64,000 nt of DNA from Thelephora terrestris (Eukaryota > Basidiomycota > Agaricomycetes > Thelephorales > Thelephoraceae). Under the pieces are notes generated by a model, which was not told the DNA's origin, made no database searches, and saw only the letters and a program-made list of their open reading frames with translations. The translations under genes and the position numbers were made by a program. This document shows, one piece after another, positions 1-11,130 of this stretch. Position 1 is the stretch's first letter; every line of letters starts with the position of its first letter. Where the stretch lies: contig WIUZ02000013.1 of NCBI GenBank assembly GCA_015956445.1, positions 682,001 to 746,000 on the forward strand. The letters are read 5' to 3'.

Positions 1-2121
1 GTTGTTATTGAAGATGTGGTCGTGAAATGGTCGTTGAACGAAGAGCAGGCGCGCGCGTTTTCTCTCGTCGCATCTCACTCGCAAAGGAGCGTTCGAACAG
101 AGCCTTTGAGGTTATACTTGGGCGGTCCTGGCGGAACAGGGAAGTCAAGGGTGATAGCGGCCCTGACAGATTACTTTGCTGAGCGTGGAGAATCTCGAAG
201 ACTTCGCCTGGCTTCATTTACAGGGATAGCGGCAAAGAACATCAATGGTACTACGCTCCACACTGCACTCGCCCTGAAACAGGATCAAAAGAACCGCCAC
301 AGAGGAAATGCAAAGACCAGGGCTGACCTTGTTGCGATGTGGTCTGGTGTAGACTACCTTTTCATAGACGAAGTTTCGATGATCGGGTGCCATCTGCTCT
401 ACCAGATCCATACAGCGTTGGTGGAGGCAAAAGGGTGTGCTGATTTGTTCGGAAGGATGAACATCATTTTTGCTGGAGATTTTGCCCAACTGCCCCCTGT
501 CGGACAGACCAAGCTCTTCAGTCGAACGAATTCAGCGAAGGAAGCTATTGTCTTTGGTCAGCTGTTGTGGCGATCGGTCACAACGATTGTCATGCTTACC
601 CAACCGATGCGCCAGATAGGCCCCGAGAACAGATGTTTCGTGGAGCTACTCGAAAGACTTCGCGACGGGAGATGCACAGCCGATGATTACAATCTGTTGA
701 ACGCTCGGCTGTTGAATACTGCACTGGACGATCAGTCCCGAACACAATGGCAATGTGCCCCGATGATCGTTTATACGAACGCTATCAAGGACGCAATCAA
801 TCTTGAGGCGACGCTGGCATTTGCAAAGAGGACTGGTCAGGAAGTTCATCGGTATCGTGCCGTTGACACTTACTGTGGGAAACCGATTGATGACGAGGCA
901 ATCAATTGTCTCCTCGATACCTTGCCATCGAACAAGACTGGTGGTCGTGTCCGTGATCTCCCTCTGGTGCTGGGCATGCCGGTTGTAATCACCGAAAATT
1001 TTGACGTGATTGGAGGAATCGTTAATGGGAGTGCTGGGATCCTCCGGAAGGTTCGGTACCGTGTTGATGACACCAACAGGAGGTACCTCACCTCCTGCAT
1101 CGTGGAACTTCCTGACATCACAGCTGACGCCCTTCCCAACCTCCCTCCCAAACACGTTGCTATCCTACCCGACACCGTTGACATGAAGCCAATTCGTCAC
1201 CCAAATTCTGGCCGCACCTGCACACTCCGCCGATATCAGGTACCCCTGGACGCTGGGTTTGCGATCACAGCACACAAGGCACAAGGCCAAACATTGAAAA
1301 ATGTCATTGTTGACCTAGCCAGCTGCATTGGAACGGAGGCCGCCTATGTCATGGTCTCTCGATGCATGAGCCTTGAAGGACTGATGATTCTCCGACCATT
1401 TCCGATCAGCAAGATCACGACCCATCGTTCACAAGAGGCTCGGGATGAGTTCCGTCGATTGGAAAGACTCAATCACCAAACAATAATCAGATGCAGCGAT
1501 CACCCAACGGTCAATGTCAGCTCATCTGCCGCTCACGAGATCTCCGCCACAGAGGAGGTTTCACAAATTCCAACTTTATTTTCAGGGCCAAGTCCTCCGA
1601 ACATTGGCAGTGCAAGCCGGCTTCTAGGCCATATATGGAATGTCCAGGAAGGGAATGGTACGCAGCTTCTAATCCATTCCTGGAGTCAGTCGTTAACGTT
1701 CCTGATCATGCATAGGGCGCAGCGGGAAAAGGAAGATTTCCTGTTCAGAATCGGCCGGCGAACACCCACCGAAGAGGAAGAAATAGCCTTGACGACAATC
1801 CCGTATTTAAGCACTTTTTATCTGTTCAGGGAATGTTTGCTCCACCTCTCCTCTTCGAGCCTGAATCCCCCCGTCTTGTTGTCATCATTTCATCATCCAT
1901 GCCCCCTCTGTCTTTCGAAGAGCGTGGTTCATCTGGCCTCTACACTCAGTTGGCGACGACTTTTGATGAACGGCTGGATTCGCTCGCTACAGTTGACTAC
2001 GGTATACACTTCATCGGACAATCTACCGCTTGGCGCAACGGAGATGTCAAGAACTATCGGACGACTTTCTATCGAACAGGAAAGACTCCTGAGGAGCCCA
2101 CTGATGAAGAATTGGTCGTGA
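1..2121 (+). CDS. PIF1-like DNA helicase, Helitron-associated type (5' partial)
   Basis: The frame is open from the first base, so the N-terminus lies outside the window. Visible superfamily 1B helicase motifs, in order, are Walker A GGPGGTGKS (about nt 121-147), Walker B FIDEVSMIG (about nt 361-387), GDFAQLPPVG (about nt 475-504), ITAHKAQGQT (about nt 1264-1293) and a YVMVSRC motif near nt 1345. These make an ATP-dependent 5'-3' DNA helicase of the PIF1 family. In Agaricomycetes, free-standing copies with this sequence style usually come from the helicase half of Helitron transposons. That origin is inferred, because no Rep nuclease domain and no Helitron terminus was seen. Recognisable helicase sequence stops near nt 1480. 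The last 200 or so codons resemble nothing I know, and from nt 1899 they overlap the next gene in another frame. This points to a truncated copy reading into flanking DNA. Confidence 0.75.
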   Translation, partial: VVIEDVVVKWSLNEEQARAFSLVASHSQRSVRTEPLRLYLGGPGGTGKSRVIAALTDYFAERGESRRLRLASFTGIAAKNINGTTLHTALALKQDQKNRHRGNAKTRADLVAMWSGVDYLFIDEVSMIGCHLLYQIHTALVEAKGCADLFGRMNIIFAGDFAQLPPVGQTKLFSRTNSAKEAIVFGQLLWRSVTTIVMLTQPMRQIGPENRCFVELLERLRDGRCTADDYNLLNARLLNTALDDQSRTQWQCAPMIVYTNAIKDAINLEATLAFAKRTGQEVHRYRAVDTYCGKPIDDEAINCLLDTLPSNKTGGRVRDLPLVLGMPVVITENFDVIGGIVNGSAGILRKVRYRVDDTNRRYLTSCIVELPDITADALPNLPPKHVAILPDTVDMKPIRHPNSGRTCTLRRYQVPLDAGFAITAHKAQGQTLKNVIVDLASCIGTEAAYVMVSRCMSLEGLMILRPFPISKITTHRSQEARDEFRRLERLNHQTIIRCSDHPTVNVSSSAAHEISATEEVSQIPTLFSGPSPPNIGSASRLLGHIWNVQEGNGTQLLIHSWSQSLTFLIMHRAQREKEDFLFRIGRRTPTEEEEIALTTIPYLSTFYLFRECLLHLSSSSLNPPVLLSSFHHPCPLCLSKSVVHLASTLSWRRLLMNGWIRSLQLTTVYTSSDNLPLGATEMSRTIGRLSIEQERLLRSPLMKNWS

Positions 2122-3253
2122 ACATCATTGGCGAGGTTGCCCGCGAGGGCAGCGAGTTGAGCGCACGGGGGAACGCATGGTTGAACCCTGGCCAGAAAAT
2201 TGTCGACAAGAACTCTGTCAGGGATGTTCTAGTTCTCATTCAACCCACAATGGCAACGGAACAGTTGGAGGCTCTTTACGAGAATCAGATCCGTACCATC
2301 GAGGACATGGACAGTAAGATCGTTCTCCCTCTTCCAAGGGTATGTAATACTTCAACCGCATATCTCTGCCATCTTTCATTTCACATCACAGGCTAGCAAG
2401 GTCACCCATTGTGTTCGTCCAGTCGACGAAGGAACATCGATCGTCATCACGATGCCAGTGAAATTCAAGGTTCGTTCTTTCAACTTCAATCTCCTGGCAA
2501 CGTCATTCACCAGGTAGGCTAGACTCCTGATGCAGAGTTCCACGTCATCCGCCCTAAGTTGTAGCGGTCTTTGACGGCTGCTGCATCTGGCGAAAGTACC
2601 ACACGTGAGTGTTTCCGTTGCTCATTCGTGTCGTTGTGCTGACCCGTTCGTTTCCAGGGCCCGAGCCTCAGCTCAAGGGCTTATATGAGCCCCGGCTCTT
2701 GCCCGATTACGACCCGAGCATTTTCAGTCTCAGGAGGGCCATGCTTGCTCAGCAAGACATACGAGACACCGATGAAAAGTTGATCGCCCCGTGGGAGACC
2801 CAAGTCGCTCTCCATCCTGGGACTCTTGTGAGCGTTGAAGCGACATTGATTGTGTACAGCTTCGGCCCTGCAAGTGCCTCCACTGTATGCATTTCAGTTT
2901 TTTTCTCAGTTGCGGAGCTAAACGTCACACAGGTCTTCCAGATCCAGGGCCGCCGCATCAAGATCCTCGAACGATCCCCGTTGCCGCTCACACAATCTCC
3001 GTTGCCACTCGAAGAGCCTCTTTCGTCGGTTGAGCAGGCTGTGACCACCCCTTCTACGTCGTATGGGACCCAGTCGTCGTCAAAGCTCCCTCCATCGCCC
3101 TCTCGCACAGATGCAGCTGTAAAGAAGCCAAGGCAAGCAGCAGGCCCTTCCGTCGAACCAAACCCTGCCTCTACCTCTGCCATTACGACTCCTAATCAAC
3201 CCGCAACTAGCAGATCTTTGGCGAAACGCGCCGCTGGCCATAAGAATAAGTAA
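1899..3253 (+). CDS. unknown multi-exon protein
   Basis: I do not recognise a family. A plausible model starts at ATG 1899 (MPPLSFEERG), with exons 1899-2339, 2392-2469, 2565-2604 and 2658-3253, joined by GT-AG introns whose phases agree. A possible extra 48-nt intron (2886-2933) has no stop and keeps the frame, so it may or may not be spliced. The first half is acidic and ordered-looking. The last 110 residues are rich in Ser, Pro and Thr and end in a short basic tail (KRAAGHKNK), which may be a nuclear or disordered tail. The first 220 nt overlap the run-on end of the helicase frame in a different frame, which suggests a transposon landed just upstream. Function unknown. Confidence 0.5.
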
Positions 3254-4693
3254 GGCAACGATATCAAGCGGTGACAACTTGTATTGAATGACTCTCCCTC
3301 CTTTCTCTTGACGCCTGCCCACCCGAATTCCTATTGTACTTGTGCCTTCGATGTGAACTGTACTACTATTGGTGACCGAATCCCTGTCGTACTCACCAGA
3401 ACCTGCGTATGAACACCCCTTATTTCCTCCAGTGCGGACCATCCTACACATGACCCTTTTCCCCGGTACGGAACTCATGTGATTCGAACAAATTTAGTGC
3501 AACCCTGTAAGTGCCGTGACAATGGTACTTATTGGTGAAACACTATCATGGACATCAACTAACAGTGCCCGCCAGTAATATAATGGTGGAGGCCGATCGG
3601 CGCCTCCTCGAAATATAGGTCAACAGATATCACTGAATATGTCCATTGGATCAGCGCGGTTCACCTACGGATCCATCCGCCAAGGCGGGCATATCGTCAT
3701 CATCTGCCCCACTTGCACTGCCGGACCCATGACCCATGATCTAGGAAGTCTAACTCTGATTAGGAGATATACGTGCTCAAGCGCTCAACAGTGACAGACG
3801 CACCATCGTGTTGGAATTTCCTTGTTCGCGATTGACAAGAAAGTAGACATGTGTCGCACCACGGCCAACGAATTCCATAAGTACCACACAAGGGTTTGCA
3901 CTCGAAACGGCGGGCTCTGCCGTTTCATCTGGAGACGTCGTGAGTGGTTTGAACCCCAGGAGCAAATGGTAGGTGGCGCACTCGTGTTGGGCATAGGGTT
4001 TCCAGTAGGACTCATGCTATCCACAAAAATAGTGTGTCTGGGGGCATGTCCATCCCTCAATGTATCCTTTTTAACAATCAAGCCGTTACTGCTAGCGAGA
4101 CCTTCACTCGTGTGTGAAATGTCTCCATGACAAATTCAAGGACTTCGGGGCTAACACCATTTTTGCGGGGGCTATACAAAGGTGCTATCCATGGCCAGCC
4201 TGCTTACATGGTCTAACGATTTTCGTGGAAGTAACGTTTAGAATGCGGCCGGAACACGGTCGCACATGCCACAAGACAGCACACCTGACATTAGGGCTTA
4301 GACACTTAGAAGCATCTGCTGGTGTAGCCCATCTGTCAGACGCAGTTACTGTCTGTCACACACCATAACAGGTTTTGTGCGGTGAAGTCCTTCACGCCAA
4401 GGACATACTTTCCATGTTCCTGCCGGACGCCTTCTCATTTGCGGCATGCTGTCGGTAGATCCGACCCTCACAGGACCAAGTTTGTGCTCAATGTGTTGAG
4501 ACTCTGCTCTTCAGCCCATTCGAAAGGCACTGGGTCTCCACCGAGTTTTGTACCTCCTGCCATGCCACTTATCCGTTATTTGTGCTCCCCGAAAGCATCA
4601 AGGCTCGCTGGTGAGTGTTGCAATCTACGGCTTTCACAAAAGCCGATTGACTTGAGAGTTTGTGAAGCACGAACGACCGCTCCGCCACACCAC
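3254..4693. other. intergenic, no supported gene
   Basis: About 1.4 kb with only short overlapping open frames on both strands, none with a recognisable domain or coherent splice structure. No repeat or RNA gene was recognised by eye. Confidence 0.4.
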
Positions 4694-5303
4694 ATGTGGT
4701 ACGAAGCGGACATCCAGCAGATTGTCGCCGCCGAACTGCAAACTCAAGATAAAGAGGATGTAGAAGCTCTCATGCTTCTTGCGACTTCGCTTCAGGTTTG
4801 CGGCTGCATCGTTTGGAAGTCCCATTATAACTTGGTAACAGATCGACAAACATCAATTCCCGCTTCACCCTCCCGGAAGCTCAACTACGTCTGGATATGT
4901 CTCCTACTGGTTTTGGGACCTACGCCCTGCATTGAGGGGAATGTACGAAATTGACAGCGCCGAAAGATTCTGCGCATGCTTTTTGTTGTCCCTCAACGAC
5001 AACAATCATGTTCCCCTTTACACGGCAATATTTGTTCGCGATATTTGTTCCAAAGTTCGCGAACGAACGACCTTCACCGCCGAGTTCGATGACTTCGCAT
5101 TTCGCATCGACTCTGGCATAATTTCCGGGTACATCCAGTTTAAAACTGGATGTCTTCGTGACGTGTTCGATTGGGTTAAGGAACATGCCTCTGTGTGGCT
5201 AATTGATACATACGGACCTGTCTACTACGAGACGAACTCCTCTGTGATTGGTCATCACACAATCAAGGCATGGCAGGCAATTATCCATGCCACTCTCGAG
5301 TGA
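4694..5303 (+). CDS. small unknown two-exon protein
   Basis: The model is ATG 4694 (MWYEADIQQI) to 4795, a 46-nt GT-AG intron (4796-4841), then 4842-5303, giving about 187 residues. Removing the intron joins two good frames without a phase clash, and this is the main support. The protein has a short acidic helical start (around AAELQTQDKEDVEALMLLA) followed by a mixed domain with several aromatic residues and cysteines (CACFLLSLN). No signal peptide or membrane segment stands out. No family was recognised. It lies between a helicase-type transposon fragment and ubiquitin relics, so it may be a lineage-specific or decaying gene. Confidence 0.42.
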
Positions 5304-5832
5304 GTCTTTACATTCTTGCCGCACTCAACTTTGCTCAATGACTTGTCACGAGACAACTTACCTACCCTGCTTGAAATTCAACATACCAATCCGGCAAGGT
5401 CATGGGAAAGAACTGCTATGCTGGGGTACGAGGCCTTGTTCTTGTTGTTAATAATTGTATTTTGTGAAGCCGTGTAAAGTCTATCAAACTTTCTATCAAA
5501 CCGAAGGTCAATGATCGAAACCGTGGTGCTTTCACGGAGTCCAATCATCGATTCATTGATCATCACCTGTCCTTCCTTCTCTTCAAACGTGGATCTGCAC
5601 CTATAGCCCGTCCCACCCCGTGATGCTCCCCCTCACTCCAGAGAGAAAAGTGCAGTGAAACGATTGAGGCCTTTTCCCTCTCTTCCGTTGGCCGACCTAA
5701 GTCTCAGAACACGCGCGAATGCAATTCGTGAACGGTTCGCACTCCCGGTGACGGTGCCACCCCGTATCACCCTGTTTTGCCGCTGCCACTCCCCCCAAAT
5801 CCCACCTTAAACGATGCATTCTACATAGCCCT
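5304..5832. other. intergenic
   Basis: About 530 nt, partly pyrimidine-rich. At 5719 there is an ATG-CAA-TTC-GTG start (MQFV) that faintly resembles a ubiquitin N-terminus. It stops after ten codons, and I treat it as too weak to call. Confidence 0.3.
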
Positions 5833-6345
5833 CCTGAACAGCAGTGCCTCGCCTTTGCTGGCAAGAAGCTCGAAGATGGCCACGCCTTAGTAATCCAATC
5901 CTCATCCCCCTGTGGGTATTCAAACCCGGAAAACAGCTCGAGGGTCATACCCTTTACGACTACAGCATTCAGGAGTCTAACTTATATCGCGGCGAGTTGA
6001 TCTCCGCTTTTGTCGGTTCAACCACATTTGACACTCGTTAGTCCTCCGTCTGTGTGACAGTATCCAAATCTTCGTCAAAACCCTCACTGGCAAGACCATC
6101 GCCCTTGAGATCGAGCCCTCAGACACCGTCGACAACGTCCGGGCAAAGATCCCGGAAAAGGAGGGAATTCCCCCCGATCAGCTACGGGAGGAGGCCTTTC
6201 GATCGGTCGGTCAATGCTCCGCTTTGCCATCTCTCTACGTCAAGCCTCATCGTCAGAAGAAACGACTCAAAGTCTCCCGCCCCCTAGTAGTACCTCAGGA
6301 CCCACGTACTCTGACTCGGTCTGCACTCGGTCTGCATGCCTAAGC
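5833..6345 (+). pseudogene. degenerate ubiquitin units (polyubiquitin relic)
   Basis: Three ubiquitin-like pieces lie in one direction but in broken order. Piece one (about 5833-5890) reads PEQQCLAFAGKKLEDGH, close to the ubiquitin DQQRLIFAGKQLEDGR stretch. Piece two (about 5920-5985) reads PGKQLEGHTLYDYSIQES, close to the same region plus SDYNIQKES. Piece three (6062-6200) reads [16 protein letters not shown] and continues to GIPPDQ, the ubiquitin N-terminal half, then diverges to a stop at 6343-6345. Piece three follows an intron-like CAG, matching the frequent fungal intron just after the initiator codons. No C-terminal LRLRGG survives anywhere, so no piece could be conjugated as ubiquitin. 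Most likely this is a decayed polyubiquitin locus or a rearranged duplicate. Confidence 0.65.
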
Positions 6346-6930
6346 CGCGCGTACCTCCCACCCAACATCTCTCGACCCCGACCTCCGCCTTCGCCACCAA
6401 CGTGTTTGCTATAGCCCTCGCGCTCATCACCTTCGCCTTTTCTCAGATCTTCAACCCAATCAATTGCGGCGACAGAGTCCGGGCTTGAGCTTGCTGAGCT
6501 CATCCTCAAGCCTTCGCCGTTTGATGCATCTCCGAGGGTGTAATTCATCTAGATATAGGTATCCCTTTTCTGTAGCAAACAATCATATATCATTATATCG
6601 AGTAGGATCTATCAAAATTACCATCAAAGTATCTGCCCAGAGGCATTGAAAACCCCGTCGGACCAAGGTGTGAAACCATCGCGAGACGTCCCGGGCTCTG
6701 CCGCTCGCCGGCCCTACGCCTTATCAGTATCGACAGACCCTTAGACAGTCGTAGGCGGGATCCGCGAGGACGTGGCTGGGTGTTTTGTTGACCAGTCTAT
6801 CAACGAATGTCTGAGTCAGTATGCAGTTTACAGTCTGAAGAAGCTACCACACGCCGGTCCCCCGCTCTACTTAATCACACAACCTTTAAGTATACATGAC
6901 TCGCAGAGAAGAGCACCTACCGGGGATGAA
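6346..6930. other. intergenic, low-complexity coding-like frames only
   Basis: Short Ser/Pro-rich open frames on both strands appear to be compositional. Nothing recognised. Confidence 0.3.
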
Positions 6931-7308
6931 ATGAAGAGAATTCTCTGGGTTTTTCTTTGGCCTCTGCAAAACGGACACGCAATCCTGCACCTTCTTGGGA
7001 CACCCCCAACTTTGAACGCTGCTCTCGTCAGAGATCAGCCGGCTGTCGCAATCAATATTCTACCGCCGGAGGACCGAGGATCGTTTGTGTGGACCGCGGC
7101 GACGCAATGGGTTGACAACTGGGACTCATATATTGGACACTTCACGTGGAGTCGACTGATTCACAGAACCACGAAGTGTTTGATGTCTGCTGCCATTTCA
7201 ACAGAGGCAAAACATCAGTTGGGACCAGTCGATAGAACGCTGCTGAGTGAGTGTTGGGTTCCATACGTAAAACCACCTCGTGATTCAAAGAGGGTTGGCA
7301 GCAGGTGA
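6931..7308 (+). CDS. possible small unknown protein
   Basis: The frame is open from about 6772, but the first in-frame ATG is at 6931 (MKRILWVFLWPLQNGH). The reading is rich in Trp and hydrophobic residues, has no obvious signal peptide and belongs to no family I know. A GT donor near 7247 could truncate or extend it by splicing. It is listed because the amino-acid composition looks more like protein than shadow frame, but support is weak and it may be non-coding. Confidence 0.2.
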   Translation: MKRILWVFLWPLQNGHAILHLLGTPPTLNAALVRDQPAVAINILPPEDRGSFVWTAATQWVDNWDSYIGHFTWSRLIHRTTKCLMSAAISTEAKHQLGPVDRTLLSECWVPYVKPPRDSKRVGSR

Positions 7309-7842
7309 GATTAAAGCGTCGACGTTCCGAGCTGCGTCTGCTCAATCGGAGGGGAACGAAAGGTAACGCGTGAACGTGATTTGTTTGTGCACATACCAGA
7401 TCACGCTGCGAGGCATCGTGTGTAGTAGTAGCAGAAGTTCTCAGTGCAAGTACCTCTGAGGAGCAGCCGTGAAGTTTGAACCGACACTCAAACCTTTTGA
7501 TCGCGTTGTGGTGCGGCACCTCGGCATTGCAAATCGACCCATTCTTACAATCGACCTCTCGTGGGCCGCAGACTCAATTCTCCTGTGCAGTGAAAGCGAC
7601 GCCTGACTCCATCAACGCGCGAGACCGGGATGCCGAGTCCTGAGCTCACCAAACTCTGTGTCGACAAAAATTGGGACTTTGTGGAAAACAACCGGAAGAA
7701 TCGGGACGCAAACCGACGATAATACAATCCTCTTCATCAACAAGTGCTATGCTTGTACGGGACAAAAAAAAGGGCGCCCATCTCAAATAGCGATCACAGC
7801 CTTTTCGCCACATTTCCTCTGCACCCACCACTACCTCCGAAG
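7309..7842. other. upstream region of the NLR gene
   Basis: No gene recognised. It holds the presumed promoter and 5' leader of the NB-ARC gene that starts at 7843. No clear TATA box was assigned. Confidence 0.3.
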
Positions 7843-10774
7843 ATGGCCACCGACTCCTCGCAACCGGCGGAAGAGCGCGATGGGGCTCTCTCCTCACTGA
7901 CCGCGTCCATCGAAGCTCTAAGTCTTGCGGAGAAAAACTCGAGCACCGACCCAACCAAGAGTGTCTTTGGCTCGGCCAGAGGTCTTCTAGCAACGATTAG
8001 AGTACGTCCGCATCTTTATAGTGACGATCTTGTGGTTCACGTTCGTCTAGGACTCGAAGGAACAAGACTACATCAAGCTTGGGATATCCTGCGCCGATGT
8101 GTGCCAAGCCCTCGACCGGGGTCTGGATGGAAGACGAACGGATGAGCTCAGCAGGCCCCTCCTCGGGGCGATCGAGAAACTGACGACGTGAGTTGACTCT
8201 GGTATTGCTTACGTTGAGCGATTCGGTCACCGATGTCTCAATCGCAGGACTGTCGCCGCGATCCAGAAGCAAGTGGTCCAGCGGGGAAAACAAAATTCGG
8301 CCTCACCTTCTTTCCACGCGAGGAACGATAAAGATTCAATCGCTGCTTGGGGGCGTGACTTCGATAGGATCCTCCTTATCTTCAACGTGAGTCCGGTCGG
8401 GTTCATGTGACGATCACTAAGCCCTTCTCTTTCAGACGGAGTTTTCGATCAACAACCACCTGGTACTTTTGGACATCCGTCGTGATCAGGTAGGCCAGGG
8501 AGGCACCGACGGCCGAGTTCGATCCGTGAGTACGACCGCCTATTCTTCAACGACGAAATATTGACAACTCTTTAGGTCCAAGCGAGGTCAGCGCTCACTA
8601 GCGTTAGAGAAATCCACGGTCTCACATTTCAGTAGCACTCCTGTTGGGGAATTGCCTCCGCCTCGACCGAGGGCCTGTTTCGGTCGTGACGGACTGATTG
8701 AGCAGATCCTCGGTCTCGCAGACACCCTTGATCCCATCGCTCTCATCGGCCCCGGCGGAATCGGGAAAACATCCATCGCCCTCGCCGTTCTCCACCACGA
8801 CCGCGTGAGAGCACGGTTTGGCGGTAACCGGCGCTTCATCCGCTGTGACAAGTTTCCAGCTTCCCGGTCAAATTTCCTCCGCCGACTCTCAAAGGCGATC
8901 GGTGCTAGCGTCGAGAATCCCGAGGACTTGGACTCCCTCCGATCATTCCTATCTTCCGAGGAAATGTTCATTGTCCTCGACAACGCGGAATCGATTCTGG
9001 ACCCACAGGGAGCCGATGGGACGGAGATCTATCGCATCGTGGAGGAATTGAGTCAATTCAGCAACATTTGCCTAACCATTACCTCCCGCATCACCACTGT
9101 CCCCCCGGATTGTGAAACTCTCGACGTTCCAACGCTATCGATGGGGGCCGCGCAGGACGCGTTTTATCGCATCTACAAGCATGGCGGGCGATCGGAAGCG
9201 GTCAACGACATCCTGAGGCAGCTAGATTACCATCCACTGTCGGTCACCCTGCTAGCGACTGTTGCACATCAAAACAAGTGGGATAACGGTCGACTGGCCA
9301 GAGAGTGGGAACAACGTCAAACGGGTGTGCTTCGTACCGAGCACAGCAACAGCCTCGCAGCTGCGGTCGAGCTCTCGCTTGCCTCCCCGATGTTTCAAGA
9401 ACTCGACCCTGACGCCCGAGAAATTCTCGGAGTCGTTGCGTTTTTCCCGCAAGGTGTCGACGAGAACAACCTTGACTGGCTGTTTCCGTCCATCTCCCAT
9501 ATCAACACCATCTTCGACAAGTTCTGCATTCTTTCCCTCGCATATCGCAGTGGCAGTTTCGTCACAATGCTCGCCCCCCTCCGAGATTACCTCCGTCCCA
9601 CGGATCCAATGCAATCCCCGCTTCTGTGCAAAATCAAAGAACTCTACTTCACCCGGTTAGCAGTTAGGATTAATCTTAACACACCCACATTCAGAGAATC
9701 GCAATGGATCAAGTTGGACGATGTGAACGTAGAGCAGCTGCTTGACATCTTCACGTCCACCGACACAAACCTGGAAGGCATTTGGGATACCTGCAGCAAC
9801 TTCCTCCAGCACCTTTACTATCACAAAATTCGGCAAACGATACTGAGGTCAAAGATCGAACGGCTTCCGGATGACCACCGTTCCAAGCCTAAATGCTTAC
9901 TCTGGCTCTCGCGATTGTTTGGGTTGATGGGGAATCATGCGGAACAAAAATCTTTCCTTCTTCGCCTCTTAGCACTCCGTAGAACAGAAGGGAACGACTA
10001 TTTGATTGCTCAAACACTGCGGGAACTCTCTGAGGCGAATCGACTACTTGGCCTCTTTGAGGAAGGGATACGAGAAGCGAAGGAAGCATTGGAAATTATG
10101 GAAAGGGTTGGTAATGCTACAGACCGAGCGGAGTGTTTGGAATCCCTCGCTGATCTGTTGCTTGAGAACAATCAACTCGACGCGGCAGAAGATGCGATAT
10201 CCGGCGCCATCAATCTCTGGGAGGAAGACGATCAATTCAATATCTGTCGGTCTTATGGAATCCTTGGCCAAATATATGGCCGCAAAGGCGAGCGGGAGAA
10301 GGCGGTTCAGAATTTCGAGGTGGCACTCGGAATCGCATCCCGTTTCGAATGGCACAATACCATCTTTTGGATTCATCACTCCATGGCCCAGCTGTTTTAC
10401 TCCGAAGACGAGCTCGACGACGCGCAATCCCATATTACGCAAACCAAGCTGCACATGGCCGATGACCAATATTGTCTTGGTAATGTGATGGAGATGCAGG
10501 GTTGGATTTGGTATGAACAAGACAGGCTCGAGGACGCAATGTCCGAAGCTTTGGGCGCAAAGGTGATCTATGAGACGCTTGGGGCGGCAAAGAACCTAGG
10601 GAATGTCACGGATCTCCTCCGGGGAATCGAAGAAGCGATGGAAAGACGGGCTACCCCTACCACATCAAACTCAGGTGGTAAGTTTCTGTGGGCGATACCA
10701 CCTCCCTGCACATGCTAACTCTCCCTCCTTAACGCATGGCAGATCATTCGACATCTCAGCATCCAGACGAATAA
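7843..10774 (+). CDS. NB-ARC/TPR NLR-type protein with MLKL/HeLo-like N-terminal domain
   Basis: The seven-exon model has consistent phases: 7843-8001, 8051-8187, 8248-8386, 8436-8525, 8576-8586, 8633-10677 and 10743-10774, about 870 residues. Residues 1-180 are helical and include blocks around CADVCQALDRGLDG, LLGAIEKLTTTVAAI and AAWGRDFDRILLIFN. This is the pattern of the four-helix MLKL-type/HeLo-like domain often fused to NLRs in Agaricomycetes. The NB-ARC ATPase follows, with Walker A GPGGIGKT (about 218-225), Walker B MFIVLDNAE (about 290-298), a sensor TSR, and YHPLSVTLLA in place of GLPLA. From about residue 600 to the end are degenerate TPR helices (LGQIYGRKGEREKAVQNFEVAL). By family knowledge, ligand sensing by the TPRs would drive oligomerisation and membrane-directed cell death. 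This is inferred and not shown here. The 11-nt exon 5 is the least certain part. Confidence 0.88.
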
Positions 10775-11130
10775 CCCATTCCCGTGCACTCTCCTTTTCA
10801 CTCTTTTCGAGGTTCCCTACAAATGGACCCACTGTACCCACACATCCTTCTGTGATCCACCGTCGACTCCATCGGCCCGCCCTTCGTCTATGAATCCCGC
10901 GTTGACAAACCACATGTCCTCCATTTTGTACCTGTTTTCTGTTCATCTATCTTGGAGCATTTGTATTTTTCGGAATGTTTGAGTTGTCGCTTGTACGTTC
11001 TCGGCATGATGTTTCCTTTGCGGTACCTAGGTTACAACGCAAATGTACAATCTCACAATGTCCGTGGTGGGGTTACAGAGTCCAGCCCTCTTTCATCCAT
11101 CACAACTTCGTTGTTCCTTCCATCTCGACC
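10775..11130. other. convergent intergenic region
   Basis: The NLR and trehalase genes converge here, so this stretch holds two 3' ends. No other feature was recognised. Confidence 0.4.
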
